Position numbers and translations under genes: made by a program | Shown: piece after piece, positions 33,405-42,071 of the stretch | How positions within the stretch are numbered: position 1 is the first letter of the stretch | Layout: each line of letters begins with the position of its first letter | Assembly: GCA_016705065.1 (NCBI GenBank) | Contig: JADIYY010000001.1 | Location: 1,054,001-1,118,000, forward strand | Origin: Candidatus Aalborgiella aggregata | GTDB taxonomy: Bacteria; Pseudomonadota; Gammaproteobacteria; Burkholderiales; Burkholderiaceae_C | Reading direction: 5' to 3' | Length of the DNA stretch: 64,000 nucleotides | Notes under the pieces: generated by a model | Databases searched by the model: none | The model's input: the letters and a program-made list of their open reading frames with translations, nothing else | What the model was told of the DNA's origin: nothing

Positions 33405-34208
33405 ATGAAAATGATGAGACAACTATCCTTACTCGCCCTCGTTTGCTTAACATCAGTTGGCGCATCTGCACAAAAAACAACTGTACAAAGCATTGAAGAA
33501 TACCGTGCTTTGTTGGCTGATGGCAACCCTGCTGAATTGTTTGAAGCCAAAGGCGAAGGCCTGTGGAAGCAAAAACGCGGCCCCAAAAATGCCACACTTG
33601 AAAAGTGTGATTTAGGTAAAGGTCCCGGCGTCGTTAAAGGCGTGTTTGTTGAGTTACCTCGTTATTTTGCGGATACCAATCGCGTGCAAGATTTGGAATC
33701 TCGTCTCGTGAGCTGCATGGAAACATTGCAAGGCTTCAATTCTGCAGAAATTATCAAAACCGCTTTTGGCAAAGGTGAACAAAACAACATCACTGCACTG
33801 GCAACATGGATTGCAGCTGAGTCAAAAGGCATGAAATTCAACTTGCCACAATCACACGAAAAAGAAAAAGTTTTCTACGAAGTGGGCAAACGATTGTTTT
33901 TCCAACGCGCAGGTGCGCATGACTTTGCATGTGCCACCTGCCATGGCAAAGACGATTTGCGTATCCGTTTGCAAGATTTACCTAATCTCACCAAGAACCC
34001 AGGCGATGGCATAGGCTTTGCTGCTTGGCCTGCATACCGTGTATCCAACGGTCAAATGTGGAGCATGCAACTGCGTCTGAACGATTGTTACCGCCAACAA
34101 CGCTTCCCCTATCCTGGCTTTATCAGTGATGCTACCGTCGCAATTGCTTCCTATCTGGGTGTCAATGCCAAGGGCGCGGTTTCTGTAGCACCAGCCATCA
34201 AACGTTAA
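33405..34208 (+). CDS. soxA: SoxA, c-type cytochrome subunit of SoxAX
   Basis: A 267-residue exported cytochrome. One c-heme motif is present (CATCH, residues 176-180), so it is of the monoheme type. Cys68 and Cys104 are the likely structural pair, and Cys228 in LNDCYRQQRFPYPG is the heme-ligand/active-site cysteine that joins thiosulfate to SoxY. Signal peptide LSLLALVCLTSVGASA at residues 7-22. Confidence 0.95.
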   Translation: MKMMRQLSLLALVCLTSVGASAQKTTVQSIEEYRALLADGNPAELFEAKGEGLWKQKRGPKNATLEKCDLGKGPGVVKGVFVELPRYFADTNRVQDLESRLVSCMETLQGFNSAEIIKTAFGKGEQNNITALATWIAAESKGMKFNLPQSHEKEKVFYEVGKRLFFQRAGAHDFACATCHGKDDLRIRLQDLPNLTKNPGDGIGFAAWPAYRVSNGQMWSMQLRLNDCYRQQRFPYPGFISDATVAIASYLGVNAKGAVSVAPAIKR

Positions 34209-34237
34209 TTAACATATTGACTGATAGGAAATTAATT

Positions 34238-34891
34238 ATGAAGAAAAACATCCAAAAAACTTTAGGATCTGCAGCTCTCTTGGCATTGCTTTCTGCCTGC
34301 TCAACACAACCAAGCTCAGTTGAAATTGACAAACTGACTGCTGAAATTGTTAAAGCATCTTTCCGTGACCAAGGCATTGTGAAAGCATCTGTATTAAATA
34401 CTGACGAGGCCAATAAATTGTGCAGCGCAGCTGAGGTTGCTGGTAAGGAACTTGACGTTAATGTTGCTAAGTCAATAGAAGCTGCCAATCTCAAATTGGT
34501 TAAATGGCCAACAGATGGCAAGTTTGTGGGCGATTGGAAAGAAGGCGAGAAACTTGCACAAAGCGGTCGCGGTATGACATGGACAGATTTGCCAACAACA
34601 CTGAATGGTGGTAACTGCTATAACTGCCACCAAATTGACAAAGCGGAAATTTCATTTGGCACCATCGGTCCAAGTCTTTACAACTATGGCAAATTACGTC
34701 AAGTAAAAGACGTATCAAGTCCAGATTCAAAAGCAGTGATTGAATACACATGGGGGAAAATCTGGAATTCGCGCGCTTATAACGCTTGTTCCAGCATGCC
34801 ACGTGCAGGTCACGCTGGCATCATGACTGAGGCACAAGTGAAGCATTTGGTGGCGCTATTGGTGGATCCCAAGTCACCCGTTAATCAGTAA
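34238..34891 (+). CDS. soxX: SoxX, c-type cytochrome subunit of SoxAX, lipoprotein form
   Basis: ATG 34238 after AGGAAA is preferred over ATG 34217, giving 217 residues. The start is MKKNIQKTLG and the lipobox LLSAC (Cys21) indicates a lipoprotein, with Ser at +2 consistent with the outer membrane. One heme motif GGNCYNCHQID (CYNCH) and the C-terminal Met region MPRAGHAG match SoxX. It is longer than minimal SoxX because of an N-terminal extension. Confidence 0.94.
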   Translation: MKKNIQKTLGSAALLALLSACSTQPSSVEIDKLTAEIVKASFRDQGIVKASVLNTDEANKLCSAAEVAGKELDVNVAKSIEAANLKLVKWPTDGKFVGDWKEGEKLAQSGRGMTWTDLPTTLNGGNCYNCHQIDKAEISFGTIGPSLYNYGKLRQVKDVSSPDSKAVIEYTWGKIWNSRAYNACSSMPRAGHAGIMTEAQVKHLVALLVDPKSPVNQ

Positions 34892-34905
34892 AGAAACAAC
34901 ATCCC

Positions 34906-34946
34906 AACCCGGCTATTCCTCCAGCATAGCCGGGTTTTCTTTTTTC
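34906..34946 (+). terminator. Rho-independent terminator between soxX and soxB
   Basis: Perfect 11-base stem AACCCGGCTAT (34906-34916) / ATAGCCGGGTT (34926-34936), 9-base loop, then TTTTCTTTTTT. It lies 14 bases after soxX and 34 before the soxB start. Confidence 0.92.
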
Positions 34947-34970
34947 ATATTCATCAGTAATAACGAAATC

Positions 34971-36689
34971 ATGAATTTATCACGCCGCGAATTCTCTTCA
35001 ATTTTGACTGCCGCTGTGGTTGCCGGTTTTCCATTGGGTCGTGAAGCCACTGCCAAAGAGGCTGACAACTTGTACAACGTGCCCAAAAAAGGCAATGTGC
35101 ATCTGTTGCACATGACAGATTGCCATGCGCAGCTCTTGCCGATTTATTTTCGCGAACCCAATATGAACATTGGCGTTGCAGGCATGCGCGGCAATGTGCC
35201 ACATTTAGTTGGCGAGCACTTGATGAAATATGCGAGCCTCAAGGCTGGTAGCCCATTGGCGCATGCACATACCTATCTGGATTTTGAACGGTCAGCCAAG
35301 CAGTATGGCAAAGTCGGTGGCTTTGCCCACTTGGCAACACTTGTCAAACGACTCAGAGCCAGCCGGCCCGGCGCTTTGTTGCTGGATGGCGGCGATACTT
35401 GGCAAGGCAGTGCGACCAGTTTATGGACCAATGCACAAGATATGGTGGATGCGTGTAAAGCTCTTGGTGTCAATGTGATGACTGCTCACTGGGAATTCAC
35501 ATTTGGTGAAGACCGTGTCAAAGAAATTATCGCCAAAGACTTTGCTAACAAAATTGAATTTGTTGCACAAAATGTCAAAACCAAGGATTTTGAGGACCCC
35601 GTATTCAAGCCCTTTGTTTTGAAAGAAATGAACGGGGTTACGGTTGCCATTGTTGGCCAAGCATTCCCCTATACGCCCATTGCCAATCCGAGCTGGCAGG
35701 TACCAAACTGGACATTTGGCATTCAAGATGAGCAGATGCAAAAATATGTGAATGAAGCTCGCGCCAAAGGCGCACAAGCGGTGGTCGTCATTTCACACAA
35801 CGGCATGGATGTTGATTTGAAATTGGCATCGCGAGTAACAGGTATCGATGCCATTTTGGGTGGCCACACCCACGATGGTGTGCCTATTCCAACCATGGTT
35901 AAAAATGCAGGCGGTCAAACTTTGGTTACCAATGCGGGCAGTAATGGTAAATTTTTAGGTGTTTTGGATTTGGATGTACGCGACAAAAAAGTTGTTGGTG
36001 TTCACTATAAATTACTGCCCGTTTTCGCTAATTATTTGCCGGCAGATAAAGACATGTCTGCACTGATTGACAAAATTCGCGCGCCCTACCTCGGTAAATT
36101 AACCGAGAAGCTGGCGGTAACGGAAGGCGTTTTGTATCGCCGAGGTAACTTCAATGGCACATTTGATCAACTGATCACGGATGCACTCATTAATGTTCGC
36201 GGTGCAGATATCGCCTTTTCACCAGGTTTCCGTTGGGGAACATCATTATTGTCAGGCCAAGCGATTACACGTGAACATGTGATGGACCAAACCGCCATCA
36301 CCTACCCGTGGACGACTTTGACCAATATGACCGGTGAAACCATTAAAACCATCTTAGAAGACGTATGTGATAACTTGTTTAATCCAGATCCATACTACCA
36401 ACAAGGTGGCGATATGGTGCGTACAGGTGGCATGACCTACACTTGCGACCCTTCAGCCAAAGCTGGCTCGCGCATCAGTGATATGCGTTTAGGTGGCAAC
36501 TTAATTGAAGCCTCCAAAACCTACAAAGTTGCTGGTTGGGCACCAGTCGCAGAAGCCAGTAAAAACGCTGGACCACCAATTTGGGAAATCGTTGAGACCT
36601 ATCTCAAGGATAAAAAAGTCATTAGTCCAATTAAGTTATACAATCCAAAATTGCTTAATATGGACGGCAACCCTGGTTACGCACTTTAG
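34971..36689 (+). CDS. soxB: SoxB, dimanganese thiosulfohydrolase
   Basis: A 572-residue periplasmic 5'-nucleotidase-fold enzyme that releases sulfate from SoxY-bound thiosulfate. Tat signal SRREFSSILTAAVVAGF at residues 4-20. Metal ligands: HMTDCHAQLLP near residue 45, LLDGGDTWQGS near 140 and GGHTHDGVP near 300. The ATG overlaps no other gene. No soxCD follows, so the remaining sulfane sulfur cannot be oxidised by Sox in this window. Confidence 0.96.
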   Translation: MNLSRREFSSILTAAVVAGFPLGREATAKEADNLYNVPKKGNVHLLHMTDCHAQLLPIYFREPNMNIGVAGMRGNVPHLVGEHLMKYASLKAGSPLAHAHTYLDFERSAKQYGKVGGFAHLATLVKRLRASRPGALLLDGGDTWQGSATSLWTNAQDMVDACKALGVNVMTAHWEFTFGEDRVKEIIAKDFANKIEFVAQNVKTKDFEDPVFKPFVLKEMNGVTVAIVGQAFPYTPIANPSWQVPNWTFGIQDEQMQKYVNEARAKGAQAVVVISHNGMDVDLKLASRVTGIDAILGGHTHDGVPIPTMVKNAGGQTLVTNAGSNGKFLGVLDLDVRDKKVVGVHYKLLPVFANYLPADKDMSALIDKIRAPYLGKLTEKLAVTEGVLYRRGNFNGTFDQLITDALINVRGADIAFSPGFRWGTSLLSGQAITREHVMDQTAITYPWTTLTNMTGETIKTILEDVCDNLFNPDPYYQQGGDMVRTGGMTYTCDPSAKAGSRISDMRLGGNLIEASKTYKVAGWAPVAEASKNAGPPIWEIVETYLKDKKVISPIKLYNPKLLNMDGNPGYAL

Positions 36690-36765
36690 TAGGAACAAAT
36701 CTTGCAGTTAACTAAACCAAAGTGCGAATAAGTCATACATCTATCAGTAAACGGTAACAATATCA

Positions 36766-37110
36766 ATGACATTTCAGGCAATTCAACCGCAAAGCCAAGA
36801 GCTTGAACATCAGATGTTCGACATGGCGGCTGAACTGTTCCAAGTGATGTCTGCCCCCATGCGATTGCGCATCATTAACGCTTTATGCGACGGTGAAAAG
36901 CATGTCAGTTATTTGCTCAGTAAGATTGATACCACACAGCCCAATATGTCTCAGCATTTAACAACTTTGTACCATGCAGGCATTGTCGGTAAACGCAGAG
37001 ATGGGGTTCATATTTATTATCGAGTGGTTGACAATCGCGTTGCATCATTGTGTCGTGCAGTTTGTGCGAATATTCAAACTGATGCCGACTATGTCGATTA
37101 CCAAATATAA
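36766..37110 (+). CDS. soxR: ArsR-family sulfur-responsive regulator (SoxR/SqrR-like)
   Basis: A 114-residue winged-HTH repressor. The recognition region is QPNMSQHLTTLYHAGIVGKRRDG (about 58-80). Cysteines 41, 96 and 100 include one in the alpha2-type position (NALCDGE) and one in the C-terminal helix (SLCRAVC), matching the pair that senses persulfide by forming a tetrasulfide link in SqrR. It lies between soxB and fccA, upstream of ATTC/GAAT inverted repeats it may bind. Confidence 0.8.
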   Translation: MTFQAIQPQSQELEHQMFDMAAELFQVMSAPMRLRIINALCDGEKHVSYLLSKIDTTQPNMSQHLTTLYHAGIVGKRRDGVHIYYRVVDNRVASLCRAVCANIQTDADYVDYQI

Positions 37111-37111
37111 G

Positions 37112-37125
37112 TATTCCGCCGAATA
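37112..37125. promoter_or_regulatory. Candidate SoxR operator 1 upstream of fccA
   Basis: TATTC-CGCC-GAATA, perfect 5-base arms. The core ATTC-N4-GAAT is the same as in the tusA/soxY gap (32121-32132). Confidence 0.5.
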
Positions 37126-37132
37126 TCACTTG

Positions 37133-37182
37133 TTCAATTGAAACGTTTCTAAGGGTTTATCCTCTATAGAAATTCATTGAAT
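37133..37182. promoter_or_regulatory. Two further TTCA/TGAA palindromes upstream of fccA
   Basis: TTCAATTGAA at 37133-37142 is a perfect 10-base palindrome, and ATTCATTGAAT at 37172-37182 is a near-perfect one. With the site at 37112 this makes three related inverted repeats in 71 bases between the regulator gene and fccA. Confidence 0.45.
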
Positions 37183-37279
37183 AACCTTACGATTCAAACG
37201 TATAAGTGATAACGCATAAATGAATATTTAACCCAATTTTTGTCAGTGTGTAAGTAGTATTAATAACATGGGAGACCGT

Positions 37280-37585
37280 ATGAAAAATCGAATGAAGTTA
37301 GCGATAGGGACAGCTTTGGCAGCTGCAAGTATGCTTGCCAGCGCACAAGATGCCTTGCAAGTGCGTAGCTGGGCAGCGGCATGTGCTTCTTGTCATGGCA
37401 CAGTCGGCATTGCAGTAGATGGTGGCGAATCCATTGCCGGTATCCCTAAGGATCGATTCCTCAAACGCATGCAAGATTACAAATCAGGCGCTAAGTCAGC
37501 AACCATCATGCACCAAATTGCAAAAGGTTACTCAGACAAAGAACTCGAACAACTCGCTGGTTACTTCGCAGCATTGAAAAACTAA
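37280..37585 (+). CDS. fccA: FccA, cytochrome subunit of flavocytochrome c sulfide dehydrogenase
   Basis: ATG 37280 is preferred because GGGAG sits 7 bases upstream, giving 101 residues. Signal peptide LAIGTALAAASMLASAQ, then one c-heme motif in AACASCHGTVG. The ending YSDKELEQLAGYFAALK is typical of single-heme sulfide dehydrogenase cytochromes (also called SoxE). It is followed by fccB after 10 bases and would pass sulfide-derived electrons to the respiratory chain. Confidence 0.9.
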   Translation: MKNRMKLAIGTALAAASMLASAQDALQVRSWAAACASCHGTVGIAVDGGESIAGIPKDRFLKRMQDYKSGAKSATIMHQIAKGYSDKELEQLAGYFAALKN

Positions 37586-37595
37586 AGGAGCACAC

Positions 37596-38879
37596 ATGAA
37601 ACGTCGTCAAATTATTCAAACCTTAGGTGCTGGCTCTGCTTTAGGTGCATTAGGTATGTTCTCAGGTTGCGCCAGTACTGGTGGCTCTGGAGGTGCAAAA
37701 GTTGTAGTTGTTGGTGGTGGTTTTGGTGGTGCAGCAGCAGCAAAATATGTGCGCATGTGGTCAGACTATGGCATTCAAGTCACTTTAGTAGAACCTAACG
37801 CAGCATTTGTTTCTTGTCCCATTTCTAACCTCGTTCTAAATGGCAAGAGCTCGATGACCGACATCACTGTGCCATATTCAAATTTAGTGAGCAAGCATGG
37901 TGTAAATGTTGTGCATGATATGGTCACCAGTATCGACGCAGAAAAACGCGTAGTGAAACTCGCAAAGGGTGGCGAATTGGCGTATGACCGCTTAATCTTG
38001 TCTCCTGGCGTCGACTTCATGTGGGAAACTCTACCAGGTATGGCAGCAGCAGGCGCTAAAGACAATATTCTGCACGCTTGGAAAGCTGGCCCACAAACAT
38101 TAGCTTTGCGCAAACAACTCGAAGCAATGCCAGATGGTGGTGTCTTTGCAATGTCAATTCCGCCAGCACCATACCGCTGCCCTCCTGGCCCATATGAACG
38201 CGCTTGTCTTGTAGCGGATTACTTCAAAAAGGCAAAGCCAAAGAGCAAAGTGCTGATTTTGGATGGCAATGATGATGTTCAATCCAAAAAAGGCTTGTTC
38301 ATGAAAGCATGGTCAGACCGTTATAAAGGCATTATTGAATACCGTCCAAAACATGTTTTAACTGACGTAGATGCTGCAACCAAAACTTTGAAATTTGAGT
38401 TCAACGACCCAATCAAAGCCAATGTTTTGAATGTCATTCCGCAAATGCGAGCAGGCGATATTGCCGTTAAATCTGGGCTTGCGACTGCAAACAAACGTTG
38501 GTGCGAAGTTGACTTCTTGACGCATGAATCCAAAGCCGCAAAAAATGTTCATGTATTGGGTGATTCAATCCAAATAGCACCTGCAATGCCTAAATCAGGT
38601 CAAATGGCAAATCAACATGCAAAAACTTGTGCGGCAGCAGTTGTGTCATTGCTCACAGGTAAAGCAGTGGCGACGATGCCAATTTATCTCAACGCATGTT
38701 ATAGTTTTGTCAGCGCTGACGAAGCGGTACATGTGACCAGTGTGCATCGCTATGATGCTGAAAAGAAAACCATGCTAACAGTCCCCGGATCAGGTGGCGT
38801 ATCCAGTGTTGCCAGTGCTGAAGAAGGTCGCTATGCATGGGCTTGGGCTAAAGGCATTTGGGCTGAAAGCTTGGCTTAA
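37596..38879 (+). CDS. fccB: FccB, flavoprotein subunit of flavocytochrome c sulfide dehydrogenase
   Basis: A 427-residue FAD protein that oxidises sulfide to zero-valent sulfur in the periplasm. Signal with R-R (MKRRQIIQTLG) and a possible lipobox FSGC (Cys25), then FAD-binding VVVGGGFGGAAAAKY (about 38-52). Active-site Cys in FVSCPISNLVL and a second redox Cys in PAPYRCPPGPYERACLV. C-terminal domain complete. Confidence 0.94.
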   Translation: MKRRQIIQTLGAGSALGALGMFSGCASTGGSGGAKVVVVGGGFGGAAAAKYVRMWSDYGIQVTLVEPNAAFVSCPISNLVLNGKSSMTDITVPYSNLVSKHGVNVVHDMVTSIDAEKRVVKLAKGGELAYDRLILSPGVDFMWETLPGMAAAGAKDNILHAWKAGPQTLALRKQLEAMPDGGVFAMSIPPAPYRCPPGPYERACLVADYFKKAKPKSKVLILDGNDDVQSKKGLFMKAWSDRYKGIIEYRPKHVLTDVDAATKTLKFEFNDPIKANVLNVIPQMRAGDIAVKSGLATANKRWCEVDFLTHESKAAKNVHVLGDSIQIAPAMPKSGQMANQHAKTCAAAVVSLLTGKAVATMPIYLNACYSFVSADEAVHVTSVHRYDAEKKTMLTVPGSGGVSSVASAEEGRYAWAWAKGIWAESLA

Positions 38880-38906
38880 TTAGAGTTTTCTGATTAACTT
38901 ACTTTC

Positions 38907-38946
38907 ACGCCGTCAACCCTTTTTGGGTGACGGCGTTTCTGTTTTC
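38907..38946 (+). terminator. Terminator after fccB
   Basis: ACGCCGTCA then CCC (one bulged A) pairs with GGGTGACGGCGT around a TTTTT loop, followed by TTCTGTTTTC. It lies 28 bases after fccB. Confidence 0.8.
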
Positions 38947-39006
38947 GTTTGTTTGAAATAGAATTAAACAATTAATGGAAGTTAGCTTGCGCCATTCAAT
39001 ATCAAT

Positions 39007-39483
39007 ATGTTAAACAAACTGATTAATCGAAGACGTTTCGTTGAAGCAACTGGCTTAATAACTGTTACCCAGTTAGCCAGTGCCGCACCTAAAACTTTGC
39101 CAACAACAACTTCATTGGCAAACTCATTGGCAGCAGCGCTTCAAGCGAAAAAAGCGCTGATTGTCATGGTAAGTTTAGACGGATGCCCATTTTGCAAAAT
39201 TTCTCGAGAGCATTATTTGATACCTTTGCGTGAGCAACAGAACATAGCAATTGTTCAAGTCAATATGCGTTCGAGAGAAAAAATCAAAGATTTTAAAAGT
39301 GCCGATACGACACATGATCAGTTGATACGCTCATGGGGCATCAAAGTAGCACCAACAGTACTCTTCTTTGGACAAAATGGTATTGAGCTTGCGGATAGAC
39401 TTTCAGGAGCTTATATACCCGACTTCTACGGCACTTATTTGGATGAAAGAATACAAAGAGCCAATTCACAAATCATTATTTAA
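39007..39483 (+). CDS. Periplasmic thioredoxin-like protein (SoxW/SoxS-like)
   Basis: A 158-residue protein with an N-terminal export segment (NRRRFVEATGLITVTQLASA) and a thioredoxin fold. The redox motif is CPFC (residues 60-63) in VSLDGCPFCKIS, and the cis-proline is in VAPTVLFF. Its place after fccAB and near sox suggests a SoxW/SoxS-type role in keeping Sox thiols reduced. Confidence 0.8.
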   Translation: MLNKLINRRRFVEATGLITVTQLASAAPKTLPTTTSLANSLAAALQAKKALIVMVSLDGCPFCKISREHYLIPLREQQNIAIVQVNMRSREKIKDFKSADTTHDQLIRSWGIKVAPTVLFFGQNGIELADRLSGAYIPDFYGTYLDERIQRANSQIII

Positions 39484-39659
39484 ACCTAATGCACATATCA
39501 ACAAAAATGTATTCAAAACAAGGGATTACCCTGATGAGTCGATGAGCGGTATTTTCTATAATCAAACGCTTATATATACTGTGGAATAAATTTTTGCTGA
39601 CTAACGTCTGTTCCAAATTTCTTAACCAATAAACTATCAATTACCGTAAGGACTTTTAC

Positions 39660-40010
39660 ATGAAAATTAATCTTCAATCATCTCTTTCTATCGCAACTTT
39701 GGCCATTGGTTTATGTGGCATTTTGACTAATGCCAGTGCACAAGCAGTTGATGTCGCGGCAGCTGAGGCCCAACTCAAAGACAGCAAATGCACCAAATGC
39801 CATGCTGTTTCCAGCAAAAAAGATGGTCCATCTATGAAAGAAATTGCAGCGAAGTACAAGGGCAAAGCCGACGCTGAGGCAAAATTAATCAAGCATATTA
39901 CAACTGGACCAAAAGTTAAAGTTGACGGCTTTGAAGAAGAGCACGCGATCATCAAAACAAAAGACACTGCTGCCATTAAAAACGTCGTCGCATACTTTTT
40001 GACTCGTTAA
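39660..40010 (+). CDS. Class I monoheme cytochrome c
   Basis: A 116-residue exported cytochrome: signal peptide ending TNASAQA, heme motif CTKCH (44-48) and a small c-type domain ending AIKNVVAYFLTR. A likely electron carrier for SoxAX or FccAB. It is followed after 40 bases by the NapC-like gene. Confidence 0.88.
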   Translation: MKINLQSSLSIATLAIGLCGILTNASAQAVDVAAAEAQLKDSKCTKCHAVSSKKDGPSMKEIAAKYKGKADAEAKLIKHITTGPKVKVDGFEEEHAIIKTKDTAAIKNVVAYFLTR

Positions 40011-40050
40011 TAGAGTCTAAATTAAGCAACTGTTGTAATTAGGCATCTGC

Positions 40051-40638
40051 ATGAAAACCATTTTCCAAATCGTATTCAAAAACTGGAAAACAACTTTGGC
40101 AGCTTTGTCTGCTTTGTTCGTTTTTTCATTAACGGTTGGAATCGGCGGTGCCTATTTGGTGGGATGGACAGGCAAAGAAGAGTTTTGTATCAGTTGTCAT
40201 AATATGACATATAACTACAACGAGTACAAAGGTACCATCCACGATACTAATCGTACTGGTGTACGTGCCACTTGCAGTAATTGCCACACCCCACATGAGC
40301 CTGGCCCATTGATGTTGGCAAAATTAAAAGCCAGCAAAGATATTTTCTACACATTCGTTTGGCCGACTATTGATACCAAAGAAAAGTTTGAAGCGAAGCG
40401 TGCGGAAATGGCGCATACCGTTTGGAAAGGTATGATGGAGAGTGACTCAGCCACTTGCAGAAGCTGCCATGTAGCAGACAAGATGAGTCCTGAGTTACAG
40501 TCTGTTAAAGCCCAAGCACGACATGCTAAAGCTAAAACAGAAGGGAAAACTTGCATCGAATGTCATTTTGCAATTGCACACAAAGAACCCGAAGGCCCTG
40601 GCCCAACTGAGCTTTTTAAGAAGCCTGAAACAAAATAA
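40051..40638 (+). CDS. NapC/NirT-type tetraheme cytochrome c
   Basis: A 195-residue protein with one N-terminal membrane anchor (LSALFVFSLTVGIGGAYLVG) and four c-heme motifs: CISCH (46-50), CSNCH (75-79), CRSCH (136-140) and CIECH (168-172). Family members exchange electrons between quinone and periplasmic partners. Close to sox and fcc genes it may connect the c-type pool to quinone; direction cannot be read from sequence. Confidence 0.9.
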   Translation: MKTIFQIVFKNWKTTLAALSALFVFSLTVGIGGAYLVGWTGKEEFCISCHNMTYNYNEYKGTIHDTNRTGVRATCSNCHTPHEPGPLMLAKLKASKDIFYTFVWPTIDTKEKFEAKRAEMAHTVWKGMMESDSATCRSCHVADKMSPELQSVKAQARHAKAKTEGKTCIECHFAIAHKEPEGPGPTELFKKPETK

Positions 40639-40679
40639 CTTGCAGTCAGTTTATTTATAAAACTGGTAATTGCAACTGT

Positions 40680-42071
40680 TTACCGCATCAGCGATTCGAT
40701 ATCAGAAATCGAAACAGGAACATCACGGCTGATTAATTCACAGCCCTCTTCTTTCACTATCGCATCATCTTCAATGCGAATGCCGATGTTGTGAAACTTC
40801 TCCGGTACGTTGGGAGATGGTCGAACATAAATACCCGGTTCAATCGTCAGAACCATTCCTGGCTTTAATATTCTGCTTGGTCTATCGACGATAGGCTCAT
40901 TGCTTAATGGGTCGTAACGCAAATTGTTGTTGCCAAACTCTGTAGGCTCTGTGTAGCTTCCGCAGTCATGAACATCCAATCCAAGCCAGTGCCCAGTTCG
41001 ATGCATATAAAACTCAAAATACGCGCGCGTTTCAATCACATCTTCCAATTGACCCACTTTGTTTTTGTCCAGCAATCCCACATCTAACATACCCTGCGCC
41101 AGAACTTTGACGGCTGCCTCATGCGGGTCAATGAAACGGACACCAGACTTGGTAACCTTGATAGCAGCTTCTTGGCTGGCCAAAACGATTTCATATAGTG
41201 CACGTTGCGGATCAGTGAACTTGCCATTGGCCGGAAATGTGCGGGTAATGTCGCTGGCATAGCCATCCAATTCACATGCTGCGTCGATTAAAACCAAATC
41301 ACCATTTCTGATATCACCCGCATCTGCTCTGTAGTGTAAAACACATGCGTTGGCACCCCCTGCAACGATGCTGCTGTAAGCACAATGCTGAGCACCTGCT
41401 TGGCGAAATGTATGCAGTAATTCAGCGTCTAAATGGTATTCACGGGTATCTCGGCCCTCGCTCAGCATTTGTTTGCTGACCTTCATGGCACGTATGTGCC
41501 CAGCAGCACTGATTTGTGCGGCTTTTCGCATGGATGCTAATTCATGTGAATCTTTGACGAGTCGCATTTCATCTAGTACAGCACACGCGTCTAGCTGAAT
41601 CTCAGGGCAAATTGCACCAAAGCGAACTCTTGCACGAACTTTGTTTAACCATTGACTAACTCGGGTCTCCAACCCGTCATGAATTGCAAAAGGGTAAGAA
41701 ACCAGCGATTTATTCTCTAACATCTTTGGAATGTTTTGATCCAATTCCTCATATGAAAAAGCAGCCTCAATACCCAAAATATTCGGTGCCATTCCAGGTC
41801 CTAAACGGTAACCATCCCAAATTTCACGCTCCTGATCTTTCGGTGCACAAAACAGGGTCGAGCCCCCATCACCAGTGATCACAAGCAAAGCGTTTGGCTC
41901 AGTAAAACCTGTGAGATAGTAAAAATAACTATCAAATCTATATTGATAATCACTGTCCCTGTTCCGCCTCTTCTCGGATGCTGTGGGAATGATTGCGATT
42001 CCTCCTGCTCCCAATGATTGCGCAAATCGAGTGCGCCGCGCTTTGTAAATGTGTTGACTAATTTGAATCAT
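40680..42071 (-). CDS. pepP: Xaa-Pro aminopeptidase
   Basis: A 463-residue cytosolic metallopeptidase. Metal ligands are in DAACELDGYASDITRTF (two Asp), HRTGHWLGLDVHD (His), LTIEPGIYV (Glu) and IRIEDDA (Glu). The start overlaps the murU stop by 4 bases. It marks the return to housekeeping genes after the sulfur region. Confidence 0.95.
   Translation of the reverse strand: MIQISQHIYKARRTRFAQSLGAGGIAIIPTASEKRRNRDSDYQYRFDSYFYYLTGFTEPNALLVITGDGGSTLFCAPKDQEREIWDGYRLGPGMAPNILGIEAAFSYEELDQNIPKMLENKSLVSYPFAIHDGLETRVSQWLNKVRARVRFGAICPEIQLDACAVLDEMRLVKDSHELASMRKAAQISAAGHIRAMKVSKQMLSEGRDTREYHLDAELLHTFRQAGAQHCAYSSIVAGGANACVLHYRADAGDIRNGDLVLIDAACELDGYASDITRTFPANGKFTDPQRALYEIVLASQEAAIKVTKSGVRFIDPHEAAVKVLAQGMLDVGLLDKNKVGQLEDVIETRAYFEFYMHRTGHWLGLDVHDCGSYTEPTEFGNNNLRYDPLSNEPIVDRPSRILKPGMVLTIEPGIYVRPSPNVPEKFHNIGIRIEDDAIVKEEGCELISRDVPVSISDIESLMR

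Noticed and set aside
38890..39006. A missing soxCD between fccB and the thioredoxin gene
   Set aside because: The gap holds only a terminator and a leader; no remnant of soxCD coding sequence is seen.
40645..40668. Hairpin CAGTTT/AAACTG between the NapC-like gene and pepP as a terminator
   Set aside because: Only six pairs and no T-run on either strand; too weak to call.
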